From NCBI GenBank assembly GCA_944325655.1, contig CALVAW010000001.1, positions 1-64,000 of the forward strand: 64,000 nt of DNA. Reading direction: 5' to 3'. This DNA is from Candidatus Gastranaerophilales bacterium (GTDB taxonomy: Bacteria; Cyanobacteriota; Vampirovibrionia; Gastranaerophilales; Gastranaerophilaceae). Every line of letters starts with the position of its first letter. Position 1 is the first letter of the stretch. The notes under the pieces are model-generated. The model had not been told where the DNA came from. It did no database searches and saw nothing but the letters and a program-made list of their open reading frames with translations. The translations under genes and the position numbers were made by a program. Below, in pieces: positions 17,324-24,838 of the stretch.

Positions 17324-17365
17324 AGAAACTGCAAAAGGTTGAAATCAGCCTATTGTGCAAGATGA

Positions 17366-17442
17366 GGGCTATTAGCTCAGGTGGCTAGAGCGCACCCCTG
17401 ATAAGGGTGAGGTCCCTGGTTCGAGTCCAGGATGGCCCACCA
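17366..17442 (+). tRNA. tRNA-Ile (GAT)
   Basis: Cloverleaf with acceptor GGGCTAT/ATGGCCC (one G-U), D-arm 'AGCTCAGGTGGCTAGAGC', anticodon loop CTGATAA (anticodon GAT), and T-arm 'CCTGGTTCGAGTCCAGG'. The CCA end is encoded (17440-17442). It decodes AUC/AUU. It is not next to rRNA genes, where this tRNA often sits. Confidence 0.95.
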
Positions 17443-17453
17443 TTTAAAAATTT

Positions 17454-17487
17454 AAAAAAGCAAGGTTTTTAGACCTTGCTTTTTTAT
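17454..17487. terminator. Bidirectional terminator after tRNA-Ile
   Basis: AAGCAAGGT/ACCTTGCTT with a 6-nt loop, an A run before it and a T run after it. It serves tRNA-Ile on plus and the 17504 gene on minus. Confidence 0.85.
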
Positions 17488-17503
17488 TATAATTTTCTTT
17501 AAA

Positions 17504-17926
17504 TTATTTATCACTACTGTCATCTCTCAAAGATCTTATATACACATCAGAAGATTTACCTTTTAATTGCGCAACAATACAATTTCTCTCATGAGCTCTA
17601 AGCGAATTTGTTACCGATGCACACAATTCAATTAAAGAATCTCTCATAATATTTTTATAAAGATCAGTAAACCTGCTTTCCGATAAAAATCCGTCGACTT
17701 CTTGTTCTATAATTTTAATATCTTCTTTTGTAACACCTGCCGGTATATTAAAATCATAAGTTCTATCTTCTTCATCAGCATCCACGGTTTCTACATTTGT
17801 GCGGGTAAATAAATCAAGTAACTCTTCTCTTTTTTTTAAGCTATCGTCAACTCCATTAATATTTTTATTTCTAAAAACCACATTTTTGCTAACGGTACCA
17901 AGCATGCTAATTGGAAAAATTTTCAT
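17504..17926 (-). CDS. Uncharacterised acidic protein with F-R-N N-terminal motif
   Basis: 140 residues, not recognised. No classical signal peptide. The first ~25 residues are basic and hydrophobic and include 'VSKNVVFRNKN', similar to the F-[KR]-[GSN] element in other orphan proteins of the window. The rest is acidic and helical, with 'AGVTKEDIKIIEQEVDGF' as a probable helix. AAGGAG 6 nt before the ATG gives a secure start. It shares a terminator with tRNA-Ile. Confidence 0.75.
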   Translation of the reverse strand: MKIFPISMLGTVSKNVVFRNKNINGVDDSLKKREELLDLFTRTNVETVDADEEDRTYDFNIPAGVTKEDIKIIEQEVDGFLSESRFTDLYKNIMRDSLIELCASVTNSLRAHERNCIVAQLKGKSSDVYIRSLRDDSSDK

Positions 17927-18151
17927 CTTACGCTCCTTCTTAATTTCAGTCTAGTATTATTACAAATCGGCAAGAACGGTCTTTAAATAAATATAAACAA
18001 AAACAATGCTTATAAACACCTAAAAAATTTATCAACACCTCTTTGTATACTAACAATAACACAAAAATATAAAAAAGCACCACTTTTATACAATTAATTC
18101 ATTTACTTGCAATAATATTTTTTTTCATATATCATCTAATTAACCATAAAT
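17927..18151. other. Intergenic stretch with tRNA-Val promoter
   Basis: A 225-bp AT-rich gap between the minus-strand 17504 gene and tRNA-Val. It holds the promoter of the 17504 gene (not clearly placed) and the tRNA-Val promoter: TTGCAA at 18107-18112, 17-nt spacer, TATCAT at 18130-18135. No ORF with a ribosome site was seen. Confidence 0.5.
18107..18135 (+). promoter_or_regulatory. tRNA-Val promoter
   Basis: -35 TTGCAA and -10 TATCAT with a 17-nt spacer, about 16 nt before the mature tRNA 5' end. The -35 matches the one proposed for infA. Confidence 0.6.
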
Positions 18152-18224
18152 GGGCGGTTAGCGCAGCTGGTAGCGCATCACATTGACATTGTGGGGGTCG
18201 CTGGTTCGAGTCCAGTACTGCCCA
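18152..18224 (+). tRNA. tRNA-Val (GAC)
   Basis: Acceptor GGGCGGT/ACTGCCC, anticodon stem TCACA/TGTGG with loop TTGACAT (anticodon GAC), T-arm 'CTGGTTCGAGTCCAG', discriminator A. The CCA end is not encoded here, unlike in the Ile and Gly tRNAs of the window, so a CCA-adding enzyme is needed. Confidence 0.93.
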
Positions 18225-18227
18225 TTT

Positions 18228-20267
18228 TTATTTTTTATTAATCTTAATTTCTTTCTTTAATTCATTAATAAATTCATCTCTGTATAAAAAGCCCAAATGG
18301 GCACCGTTGCTAAAAAGAGTCAATTTATTATCGCAATAGTTCTTTAATAATGAAAGCTGCTTTTTATTTATCAAATAATCATCCAAACTATGAAAAATTC
18401 TATAATTATCGGAATTTATCAAATAACTCGAAATTGAATTTAAACTGCTTAATATTTTTAATTCATCATAAGAACAATCGACCAAAAGATATTTTTTTAT
18501 ATAATCACTAAAATCTGAATTATAAATTAAATTATAGAATTCTTTGCTGCTAAAATTCGGATTACTTTCTTTTTCGGTTTCATAAGTTAAATCAGACAAT
18601 TTTTGATGAAAAACAAAAGCACTGATTAATTTTCCTTCATAAGTGCTAAATGGAAGAGTCTCAATTTTCCTTCCGCTTTCTTTTGCTTCGCTATATGCCC
18701 TCATAACTTTTGCCGTTGTTATTGCAACTTTCTCCTTAAGATTATCCGGACAATTTTTCCAAGAAGCTATAATTTTATCTATTTGTTCTATAGCATAAGT
18801 GAGTTCAAACGGCGGACAAACCGCAATAAACTTATCTATATTATTAGCGCCGTTTTGATACTGTTCATTTGCTAAAAATAAAACCGCATACGCCCCGAGC
18901 GAAGTTCCAAGAGCCGTTCTTTCAAGAAAAACCCTATCATATTTTTTCGACAAATAAGCAATTGCATTATTTATTAAAATTTCTATATATTTTACGTCAT
19001 TTTTTATAATTCCTATTTTATAGCCTTTATCTATACTTTTTAAAAATTCCCACTGAAAATGACTTCCCAAAATTAAAACGCTATAACCTTCATCATAAAA
19101 AATTTTAGCTAAAATTGTACTGTGATTATTATTTACACCCTCGCCAACCGAAGGAAAAAGTATAACAAGGGGAGAAGTCTTGTCTTTTTGCAAAATATAT
19201 CTAAAAGAATATTTTGGCCTGTCTTTAGATATTTCAACAGCATCTGTTTTAATTTTTTTATCAAAACTTCTGTTCCACAAAGAAACTTCCTGCCAAGCAG
19301 ATTTATTTATATTCCTTACATCTAAAAAAGCTGTTCGCATTGAATCTAATATTGGATTTTGAGGATTATAATCCGATAAAAAAATGTCCGCAGTAAGTTC
19401 TTTAGCATAATAATCACCAATTATTAAATTAGGACTTTCTTTTAAAGAACCTTTAACCTGCAACACTTCTTCATTTTTTTGATTATCCACCAAATCCAAT
19501 TCATCCGAATCATTATTTTCTAAATTTTCAAGCACATTCTTTCTGTCATAATTTGAAAGCTTAATATATTTTTCCACACCAAAAAATTTTCTTGCAATAT
19601 CATAAGGATCCGCGAAGTTTGATTCAACCATCTTTACCATAGGCTGAATATGTGCAGTTCTGTTAATTAATAATCCCATCTTAATTGCAGCAGCTATTGG
19701 AGTTGCAATATATGTTGTAGGATTAAGAGCAAAATCAAGCAGTCTTCCCGTAACATCCCTTGTTGTTGTTGAAGAAATAAAAGGCAAAACAATAAAATTA
19801 CCGCACTTCATCTTACATTTTGCAAGCGCTTGCTCCATATCTTCGTTATACATCTCAAGATGAAAAATTTTATAAGCTACGTCAATAAGCCCTGCAGCAC
19901 CAATGGTAGTATTGATTAAAAATCTCTTGGTTTCATTTTTAACCGCATCAAAATCTCTCTGCAAAAGAGAACTGACAAGCCTCTTCGGGTATTCAATATT
20001 AGAATACATATTATTTAAAGAATCAATCACAAAATTAGGAAAAATTGATGCCCACACAACATGAACTTTTCTTAAAAATATCTTATTCATTTTTAAATTA
20101 AAATTAAAAACTTTTCTGTTAAAATTTTCATATTTATCTTCATTTAAATAAATATCGCCATAACTTGGATATTTTTGTATATTTTTTGTTAATTCTTCTC
20201 CAAAAACCGTTCCGCTGCCACAAAAAACAAAATTAATCATTAAAATAAAAGCAATTATTTTTTTCAA
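18228..20267 (-). CDS. MlaA (VacJ) domain fused to alpha/beta hydrolase
   Basis: About 679 residues in two parts. After a signal peptide, residues ~45-225 match MlaA/VacJ, the outer-membrane component of phospholipid trafficking: 'YENFNRKVFNFNLKMNKIFL', 'NFVIDSLNNMYSNIEYPKRL', 'RFLINTTIGAAGLIDVAYKI'. An Asn/Asp/Glu-rich linker follows. Residues ~350-675 look like an alpha/beta hydrolase: 'LVILFPSVGEGVNNNHS', nucleophile elbow 'GTSLGAYAV' (Ser near 456) and a late 'NGAHLGFLY' His. No good lipobox is seen ('FVFC'), so it may be soluble or differently anchored. The TTG at 20267 is chosen: it gives a normal MKK signal peptide with GAGG 9 nt upstream. A phospholipase or acyltransferase role is inferred. 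No mlaBCDEF genes are nearby. Confidence 0.8.
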   Translation of the reverse strand: MKKIIAFILMINFVFCGSGTVFGEELTKNIQKYPSYGDIYLNEDKYENFNRKVFNFNLKMNKIFLRKVHVVWASIFPNFVIDSLNNMYSNIEYPKRLVSSLLQRDFDAVKNETKRFLINTTIGAAGLIDVAYKIFHLEMYNEDMEQALAKCKMKCGNFIVLPFISSTTTRDVTGRLLDFALNPTTYIATPIAAAIKMGLLINRTAHIQPMVKMVESNFADPYDIARKFFGVEKYIKLSNYDRKNVLENLENNDSDELDLVDNQKNEEVLQVKGSLKESPNLIIGDYYAKELTADIFLSDYNPQNPILDSMRTAFLDVRNINKSAWQEVSLWNRSFDKKIKTDAVEISKDRPKYSFRYILQKDKTSPLVILFPSVGEGVNNNHSTILAKIFYDEGYSVLILGSHFQWEFLKSIDKGYKIGIIKNDVKYIEILINNAIAYLSKKYDRVFLERTALGTSLGAYAVLFLANEQYQNGANNIDKFIAVCPPFELTYAIEQIDKIIASWKNCPDNLKEKVAITTAKVMRAYSEAKESGRKIETLPFSTYEGKLISAFVFHQKLSDLTYETEKESNPNFSSKEFYNLIYNSDFSDYIKKYLLVDCSYDELKILSSLNSISSYLINSDNYRIFHSLDDYLINKKQLSLLKNYCDNKLTLFSNGAHLGFLYRDEFINELKKEIKINKK

Positions 20268-20364
20268 TTTATAGATCCTCAAAAAATTTAATTCATTTAA
20301 ATTTATATGCTCTATTTAAAAAAAATAAAATTAGCTTATCTTCTATCCGTCTGATTAATTGCAC

Positions 20365-20391
20365 TAAAAAACCGCCTGATAAACAGGCGGT
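20365..20391 (-). terminator. Terminator for the small membrane protein genes
   Basis: Read on minus: ACCGCCTG/CAGGCGGT with a 5-nt loop, followed by T residues. It lies downstream of the 20411 gene and upstream of the MlaA-hydrolase gene, so these are separate units. Confidence 0.85.
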
Positions 20392-20410
20392 AAAATTATT
20401 TTATATTTAA

Positions 20411-20671
20411 CTATTTTTTAACTTCAGAAACTTTGCTTACTACGCCTTTTATACATTTTATAGCAAGCACTATTGCTGCAACCACAGCAGCCAAACCAAT
20501 ATACGTTTCTTTATTTGTCTTCTTTTTTACTTCCTGAACTACAGAACTTTTTACAAACGAATCAGTTTTTTCTACTACAAAGCTACGAGCTTTTGAAGCA
20601 CCTTTCGAAATTCTTGTGCCTATTTCATTCAAGCCGTCAACTACTCGTGATGAAAAATTTGTAACTTGCAT
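20411..20671 (-). CDS. Small single-span membrane protein
   Basis: 86 residues, not recognised. A basic helix-rich N-terminal half ('VVDGLNEIGTRISKGASKA') is followed by one membrane segment near residues 55-78 ('YIGLAAVVAAIVLAIKCI') and a short basic tail. AAGGTG precedes the ATG. It lies 22 nt after the 20694 gene, which also has hydrophobic stretches and starts with 'MQV', so the two are probably an operon. Its layout resembles the truncated reading frame at 36292-36561 (soluble helix, then one span, then basic tail). Confidence 0.75.
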   Translation of the reverse strand: MQVTNFSSRVVDGLNEIGTRISKGASKARSFVVEKTDSFVKSSVVQEVKKKTNKETYIGLAAVVAAIVLAIKCIKGVVSKVSEVKK

Positions 20672-20693
20672 ATTATCACCTTATATAAATAAA

Positions 20694-21413
20694 CTACAGA
20701 ACGCTACCGACCAATTCAACAGCAGTATTTATTCCGTCATTGATAAGCTTGTCTTTTGCTCTTTTAATTTCCTTTTCGTCCAAAACACCTTCAACTTTAT
20801 CAGCAGCTTTATCAGCAACGCCTACAGCAATTCCGCCGACTGCTATATTTCTTACAAGATCAGTGAAATTTTGAATTCCAAGTTTTTTCATTATACCAAC
20901 AACCTTAGCACCGTTTGAAATATCGCCGCTGCCTTTTGTAAATACACCATCTACAAAATTAGAAATACCGCTAAGCATTTTTTCATTAGGAGCTCCATTA
21001 ATCAAATTTTCAACTTTTGCAGCAATTTTTCCTTTTACGCTTTCAACATTAATTTTTTTGATTAATTTACCTGCAGCACCTACAACACCATTTGCAACAG
21101 TTCGTCCTGCAATCAAAACTGTATTCATTATAGGTTTTGCAATCTTATTTCCCTTAGTTATTGCACCTATAAAAAGCAATGCACTGGTTGCAACCGTAGC
21201 AAATCTTACATTATTGTCAGCTCTTCTGACTGTATCAATATATTCTCTTAATTTATCTTCTTTGTGCATTTTACTCAATGCTTCTTCTTCCGAATGAAAC
21301 TCAGAAGGTCTTCTATTTAATCCTGCTGACCTTTCTTCATCTGACGATGGAGCCGGAAGATATATTATTTCATTACTTCTGAAATTAATAGGTTTAACTG
21401 CGTTTACTTGCAT
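20694..21413 (-). CDS. Uncharacterised protein with INFRS motif and Gly/Ala-rich hydrophobic region
   Basis: 239 residues, not recognised. Starts 'MQVNAVKPINFRSNE', the F-[KR]-[GSN] type N-terminus, then an acidic segment 'PSSDEERSAGLNRRPSEF'. One hydrophobic helix lies near residues 70-90 ('FATVATSALLFIGAI'). A long Gly/Ala/Val/Lys-rich amphipathic body follows, with 'RNIAVGGIAVGVADKAADKV' near the end. This recalls membrane-associating or pore-forming-like helices but no family is claimed. AGGAGC lies upstream of the ATG. It is first gene of a pair with 20411. Confidence 0.7.
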   Translation of the reverse strand: MQVNAVKPINFRSNEIIYLPAPSSDEERSAGLNRRPSEFHSEEEALSKMHKEDKLREYIDTVRRADNNVRFATVATSALLFIGAITKGNKIAKPIMNTVLIAGRTVANGVVGAAGKLIKKINVESVKGKIAAKVENLINGAPNEKMLSGISNFVDGVFTKGSGDISNGAKVVGIMKKLGIQNFTDLVRNIAVGGIAVGVADKAADKVEGVLDEKEIKRAKDKLINDGINTAVELVGSVL

Positions 21414-21575
21414 GGCATTTGCTCCTGACTTAAGTTATCACACCTGTATAAAGTTAAAACAAGATTTTTTTTGCTAAAATATCCCCAACTTTATTTACAA
21501 ATGTTTACATAAACAACACATTTATTACCAGACCATTCTATATAAAAAAAATACTTTTTGCAATAGCGCAAATGT

Positions 21576-22793
21576 TTAATTATCAAAATATTTCTTATCT
21601 TTTATTTCATCCGGCATAAATTGTTGCTGAAATTCCGGATTATCGTGAGTATATACATAATCATTTCCAAAGCCATATTTTTTTGCATCTTTATAATGAG
21701 CGTCTCTTAAATGCTTTGGAGGTAAAAAATCTAATCCGGCTTTTATATCTGCAATAGCGCTATCTATAGCGACAATTGCCCTATTCGATTTTTTAGCTTT
21801 TGCAACAAATTCAACGGCTTGAGCTAATGTTATTCTGGCCTCAGGCATGCCAAGATGCTCTACCGCTCTTAAAGCGGCTTCAGCGATTAAAAGAGCTCTA
21901 AAATCAGCATTACCGACATCTTCTGAAGCAACAACGATTAACCTTCGTGCTATAAATCTGGGGTCTTCTCCTGCAAGCAGCATTTTTGCAAGATAATATA
22001 TCGCAGCATTAGCGTCCGAACCCCTCAAACTCTTTTGAAATGCACTTGCATAATCATAATGAGAATCAATTGAATATCTTACACTTGATTTTTGAAGTAA
22101 TTCTTCAACTATAGATTTTTCAACCGTATCGTCAGAAGCAAAATAAGAATTTTCAATTGCATTTAGAGAATACCTCGCATCCCCGTTTGACAATTCTACT
22201 ATACAATTTAGCGCATCGTCCGATAAAACTTTATTTCCGTAATTTTCACATAAATAGCTAAAACCTTTTAAAATAATTTTTTTAATAGAATCGTTATCAA
22301 TTTTATTAAGCATTATAACTTGAGCTCTTGAAATTAAAGCAGGAACAGTATGAAAAGAAGGATTCTCGGTTGTAGAGCCTATAAAATAAAACAATCCCGT
22401 TTCGACATAAGGCAAAAGAGCATCCTGTTGAGTTTTTGAAAAACGATGAATTTCATCAATAAAAACAATTGTCTTATATCCTTCTCTTAAATTTAATTTC
22501 GCATTCTGTGCAGTTTCCTTTATATCCTTAACACCGGAATTAACAGCAGAAAGCTCGATAAATTTTGCATTATGATACTTGGCGCAAAGTCTTGCTAATG
22601 TAGTTTTTCCGCAACCGGGCGGACCCCATAATATAAAAGAAAACAATCTTTTTGCCTTTAAAAGTTTACAAAAAGGCGAATCGGAACTTATTACATTGCT
22701 CTGTCCCAAAAAATCATCCAAAGTATTCGGACGCATTAATTCCGCTAAAGGAATTTGCTTATTATTATTTTCTAGCGAATCAAACAAATTCAT
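21576..22793 (-). CDS. rarA: Replication-associated recombination ATPase RarA (MgsA)
   Basis: AAA+ clamp-loader-like ATPase acting at stalled forks. 405 residues: 'LAELMRPNTLDDFLGQSNVI', Walker A 'GPPGCGKTTLARLC', Walker B 'FIDEIHRFSKTQQD', sensor 'GSTTENPSF', 'NGDARYSLNAIE', and the C-terminal 'LAGEDPRFIARRLIV' and 'GMPEARITLAQ' typical of RarA. No Shine-Dalgarno; TAAAAT (minus, 22805-22800) ends 6 nt before the ATG. It is divergent from the solute-binding gene with only 19 nt between start codons. Confidence 0.96.
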   Translation of the reverse strand: MNLFDSLENNNKQIPLAELMRPNTLDDFLGQSNVISSDSPFCKLLKAKRLFSFILWGPPGCGKTTLARLCAKYHNAKFIELSAVNSGVKDIKETAQNAKLNLREGYKTIVFIDEIHRFSKTQQDALLPYVETGLFYFIGSTTENPSFHTVPALISRAQVIMLNKIDNDSIKKIILKGFSYLCENYGNKVLSDDALNCIVELSNGDARYSLNAIENSYFASDDTVEKSIVEELLQKSSVRYSIDSHYDYASAFQKSLRGSDANAAIYYLAKMLLAGEDPRFIARRLIVVASEDVGNADFRALLIAEAALRAVEHLGMPEARITLAQAVEFVAKAKKSNRAIVAIDSAIADIKAGLDFLPPKHLRDAHYKDAKKYGFGNDYVYTHDNPEFQQQFMPDEIKDKKYFDN

Positions 22794-22795
22794 TG

Positions 22796-22805
22796 TATAA
22801 TTTTA
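22796..22805. promoter_or_regulatory. Overlapping divergent -10 boxes
   Basis: TATAAT on plus (22796-22801, 11 nt before the 22813 ATG) and TAAAAT on minus (22805-22800, 6 nt before rarA) overlap. With 19 nt between start codons, the two promoters run through each other's coding starts and probably compete. Confidence 0.45.
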
Positions 22806-22812
22806 ACACAAC

Positions 22813-24060
22813 ATGAAAAAAATATTTTTTTGCATAATATTAATAATTTTATCAGCGGGAATAATTCTATACAAAATACATTCCGATAAATTTGACAACC
22901 AAAAAAAACTTTCCTTTTGGTCAATTCAACTTAAACCAATTTACGAAAAAGAAATAAATAAAATTATAAAAGAATTTGAAAATACACATCCGGATTATAA
23001 GGTTATTTGGGTCGACATACCCATTCAAGAAGCTCAAAAAAGAACCTTGGCTTCAATATTATCATCTACACCTCCGGACCTTATTAATCTAAACCCTGAT
23101 TTTTCAATAATTTTGGCTCAAAGAAACGCTCTATATACATTTAAAGAAAAAGATGTTGAACAATTTTATCCGAGTCTAACAAGCAAACTTAAATACAACG
23201 GCAATATTTATGCCCTGCCTTTTTATGCAACAAGTCCTGTCACAATATATAACAAAAAAATATTTGAAAAATGCTCCAAAAAAGAATTTATAACTTCCTA
23301 TAATGAATTATTTGAAATTTCAGACAAACTTAAAACATGTTCTAATGTTGCCCCTTTTGCTGCCTCTTTGAATGAAGGAGACACATTAGCCAAGATTTTA
23401 AACAAATACAACATTGATACTCTAAAAACCGAAAATGAAATCGACTCTGCAATTAATATATATTCCGAATTTAATAATATGTACAAAAATAATCTTTTAC
23501 CAAAAGATATACTCACAATTAACCACAGAGAAGTTATAGAAAAATACATGTCTAATCAGGCACTTATAATAGTTGCAGGTTCAAACTTTATAGATATGAT
23601 TAAACAAAATGCATACGATGTATACTCTCAATCAGATATAAGCAAACAATTAGTCGGCGAAAATAAAAAATATGACATATCTTTAATGAACTTAATCATA
23701 CCTAAAAAATCAAAAAATATAGAAGCAGCCGTTGATTTTGCACTTCTGTTAACCAATGAGAAAAACCAGCTACAACTGGCAAAATTAACAAACGTTTTGC
23801 CTGCAAACAAATATGCTCTTGAAAACGAATATTTTAAAAATTGCTCTGATGATTTGGTTGATAAATCAAGATGCATAAGCGCAATACAACTCAACAACTT
23901 AAATGACCGAGAATTTCCGAATAAAAACAAAAAAACAATTAATGAAGCTATAAATAAAACATTGGAAGAAATTCTATTAAAAGAAACAATAAGTAAAAAC
24001 GAAATTAAAACAAAGGTTAAAAACTTATCAAAAACATTAAAAAACATAGAAAACAATTAA
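22813..24060 (+). CDS. ABC-type sugar solute-binding protein (family 1)
   Basis: 415 residues, exported or tethered by the N-terminal hydrophobic segment 'IFFCIILIILSAGIILY'. The body follows the family 1 extracellular solute-binding pattern: 'LSFWSIQLKPIYEKEINKII' (binding-protein start), 'EFENTHPDYKVIWVDIP', 'STPPDLINLNPDF' and 'IYALPFYATSPVTIYNKKIF'. Sugar or glycerol-phosphate type ligands are usual for the family. The transport permeases and ATPase are not nearby, so it is an orphan here. No lipobox Cys is clear. It shares a terminator with the minus-strand gene beyond. Confidence 0.85.
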   Translation: MKKIFFCIILIILSAGIILYKIHSDKFDNQKKLSFWSIQLKPIYEKEINKIIKEFENTHPDYKVIWVDIPIQEAQKRTLASILSSTPPDLINLNPDFSIILAQRNALYTFKEKDVEQFYPSLTSKLKYNGNIYALPFYATSPVTIYNKKIFEKCSKKEFITSYNELFEISDKLKTCSNVAPFAASLNEGDTLAKILNKYNIDTLKTENEIDSAINIYSEFNNMYKNNLLPKDILTINHREVIEKYMSNQALIIVAGSNFIDMIKQNAYDVYSQSDISKQLVGENKKYDISLMNLIIPKKSKNIEAAVDFALLLTNEKNQLQLAKLTNVLPANKYALENEYFKNCSDDLVDKSRCISAIQLNNLNDREFPNKNKKTINEAINKTLEEILLKETISKNEIKTKVKNLSKTLKNIENN

Positions 24061-24085
24061 AAGGGATATAAAAAATATCCCTTTT
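24059..24085. terminator. Bidirectional terminator
   Basis: AAAAGGGATAT/ATATCCCTTTT, an 11-bp perfect stem with a 5-nt loop that overlaps the stop codon of the solute-binding gene. It also faces the end of the 24104 gene. Confidence 0.75.
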
Positions 24086-24103
24086 AATTTCCCCCATACA
24101 ATT

Positions 24104-24784
24104 TTATATATTAACTGTTTGTTTTTGTTTTATTTTCTCCAAATTCTTTTTTGCCATTGAATTTTTAATTGCAAGTTTTTTCACAAAATCAATCGCTTCA
24201 ATATCACGTTTTATTGCGCTTTTTAACTCCAATATTTCTTCAAAAGTCAAATCATCAATTTTATTTGTTTCGCAAATCTCAAAAACATTCTTGAATTTCT
24301 TTTGTGTCTTATGTTCAAAACCTTCAAGTTTCATTTTATAACTATACCAATTATAAAATTGATAAGCTATAGCATACGGATTTACGTCAAAACTTCTTAA
24401 AACAAACATTTCAGAAGTTTCAAAAGATATATTTTTATTTAAAATAATATTCAAATAAAGAGCTTTGATGCCTTTTTGAGGAAGTATAAAACCTTCCTGT
24501 TCTTTAATTAAAAACAAAATTTTATCCGCATATTTAATTTTATAGACCGGAGTCTTTGCTCCTTTAATATACTCAAAAAATAATTTTGGATTCTTTAAAC
24601 ATTTTTCAACTATATTTTGAATTTTTTCTTCATTTAAAGTTTTTTTATCGGTCATTTTATTATCAATAGTTAAAGTTGCACCGTTCACGGCAACAAATTT
24701 TCTCCCTGCGCATTTTCCCGATAAAATTGTTTTTTTAATTATAAGTTTATTTTTTTTAAACAAAAATTTAAAAAATTTTTCCAT
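24104..24784 (-). CDS. Uncharacterised Lys-rich protein
   Basis: 226 residues, not recognised. It starts with a basic amphipathic stretch 'FFKFLFKKNKLIIKKTIL', then 'GKCAGRKFVAVNGATLTID', a central beta-rich part and a helical, Lys-rich C-terminus. There is no clear signal peptide or membrane span. AGAGGAT lies 8 nt before the ATG. It follows the long repeat protein gene by 54 nt on the same strand and may be co-transcribed with it. Confidence 0.65.
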   Translation of the reverse strand: MEKFFKFLFKKNKLIIKKTILSGKCAGRKFVAVNGATLTIDNKMTDKKTLNEEKIQNIVEKCLKNPKLFFEYIKGAKTPVYKIKYADKILFLIKEQEGFILPQKGIKALYLNIILNKNISFETSEMFVLRSFDVNPYAIAYQFYNWYSYKMKLEGFEHKTQKKFKNVFEICETNKIDDLTFEEILELKSAIKRDIEAIDFVKKLAIKNSMAKKNLEKIKQKQTVNI

Positions 24785-24838
24785 TACAAAATCCTCTTAG
24801 TTTAATAAAAACATTTTGCACTAAAAAATTGCCTTGAT

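Noticed and set aside
17366-18224. A genomic island bounded by tRNA-Ile or tRNA-Val
   Set aside because: No integrase, no direct repeat of the tRNA 3' end found nearby, and base composition does not change clearly.
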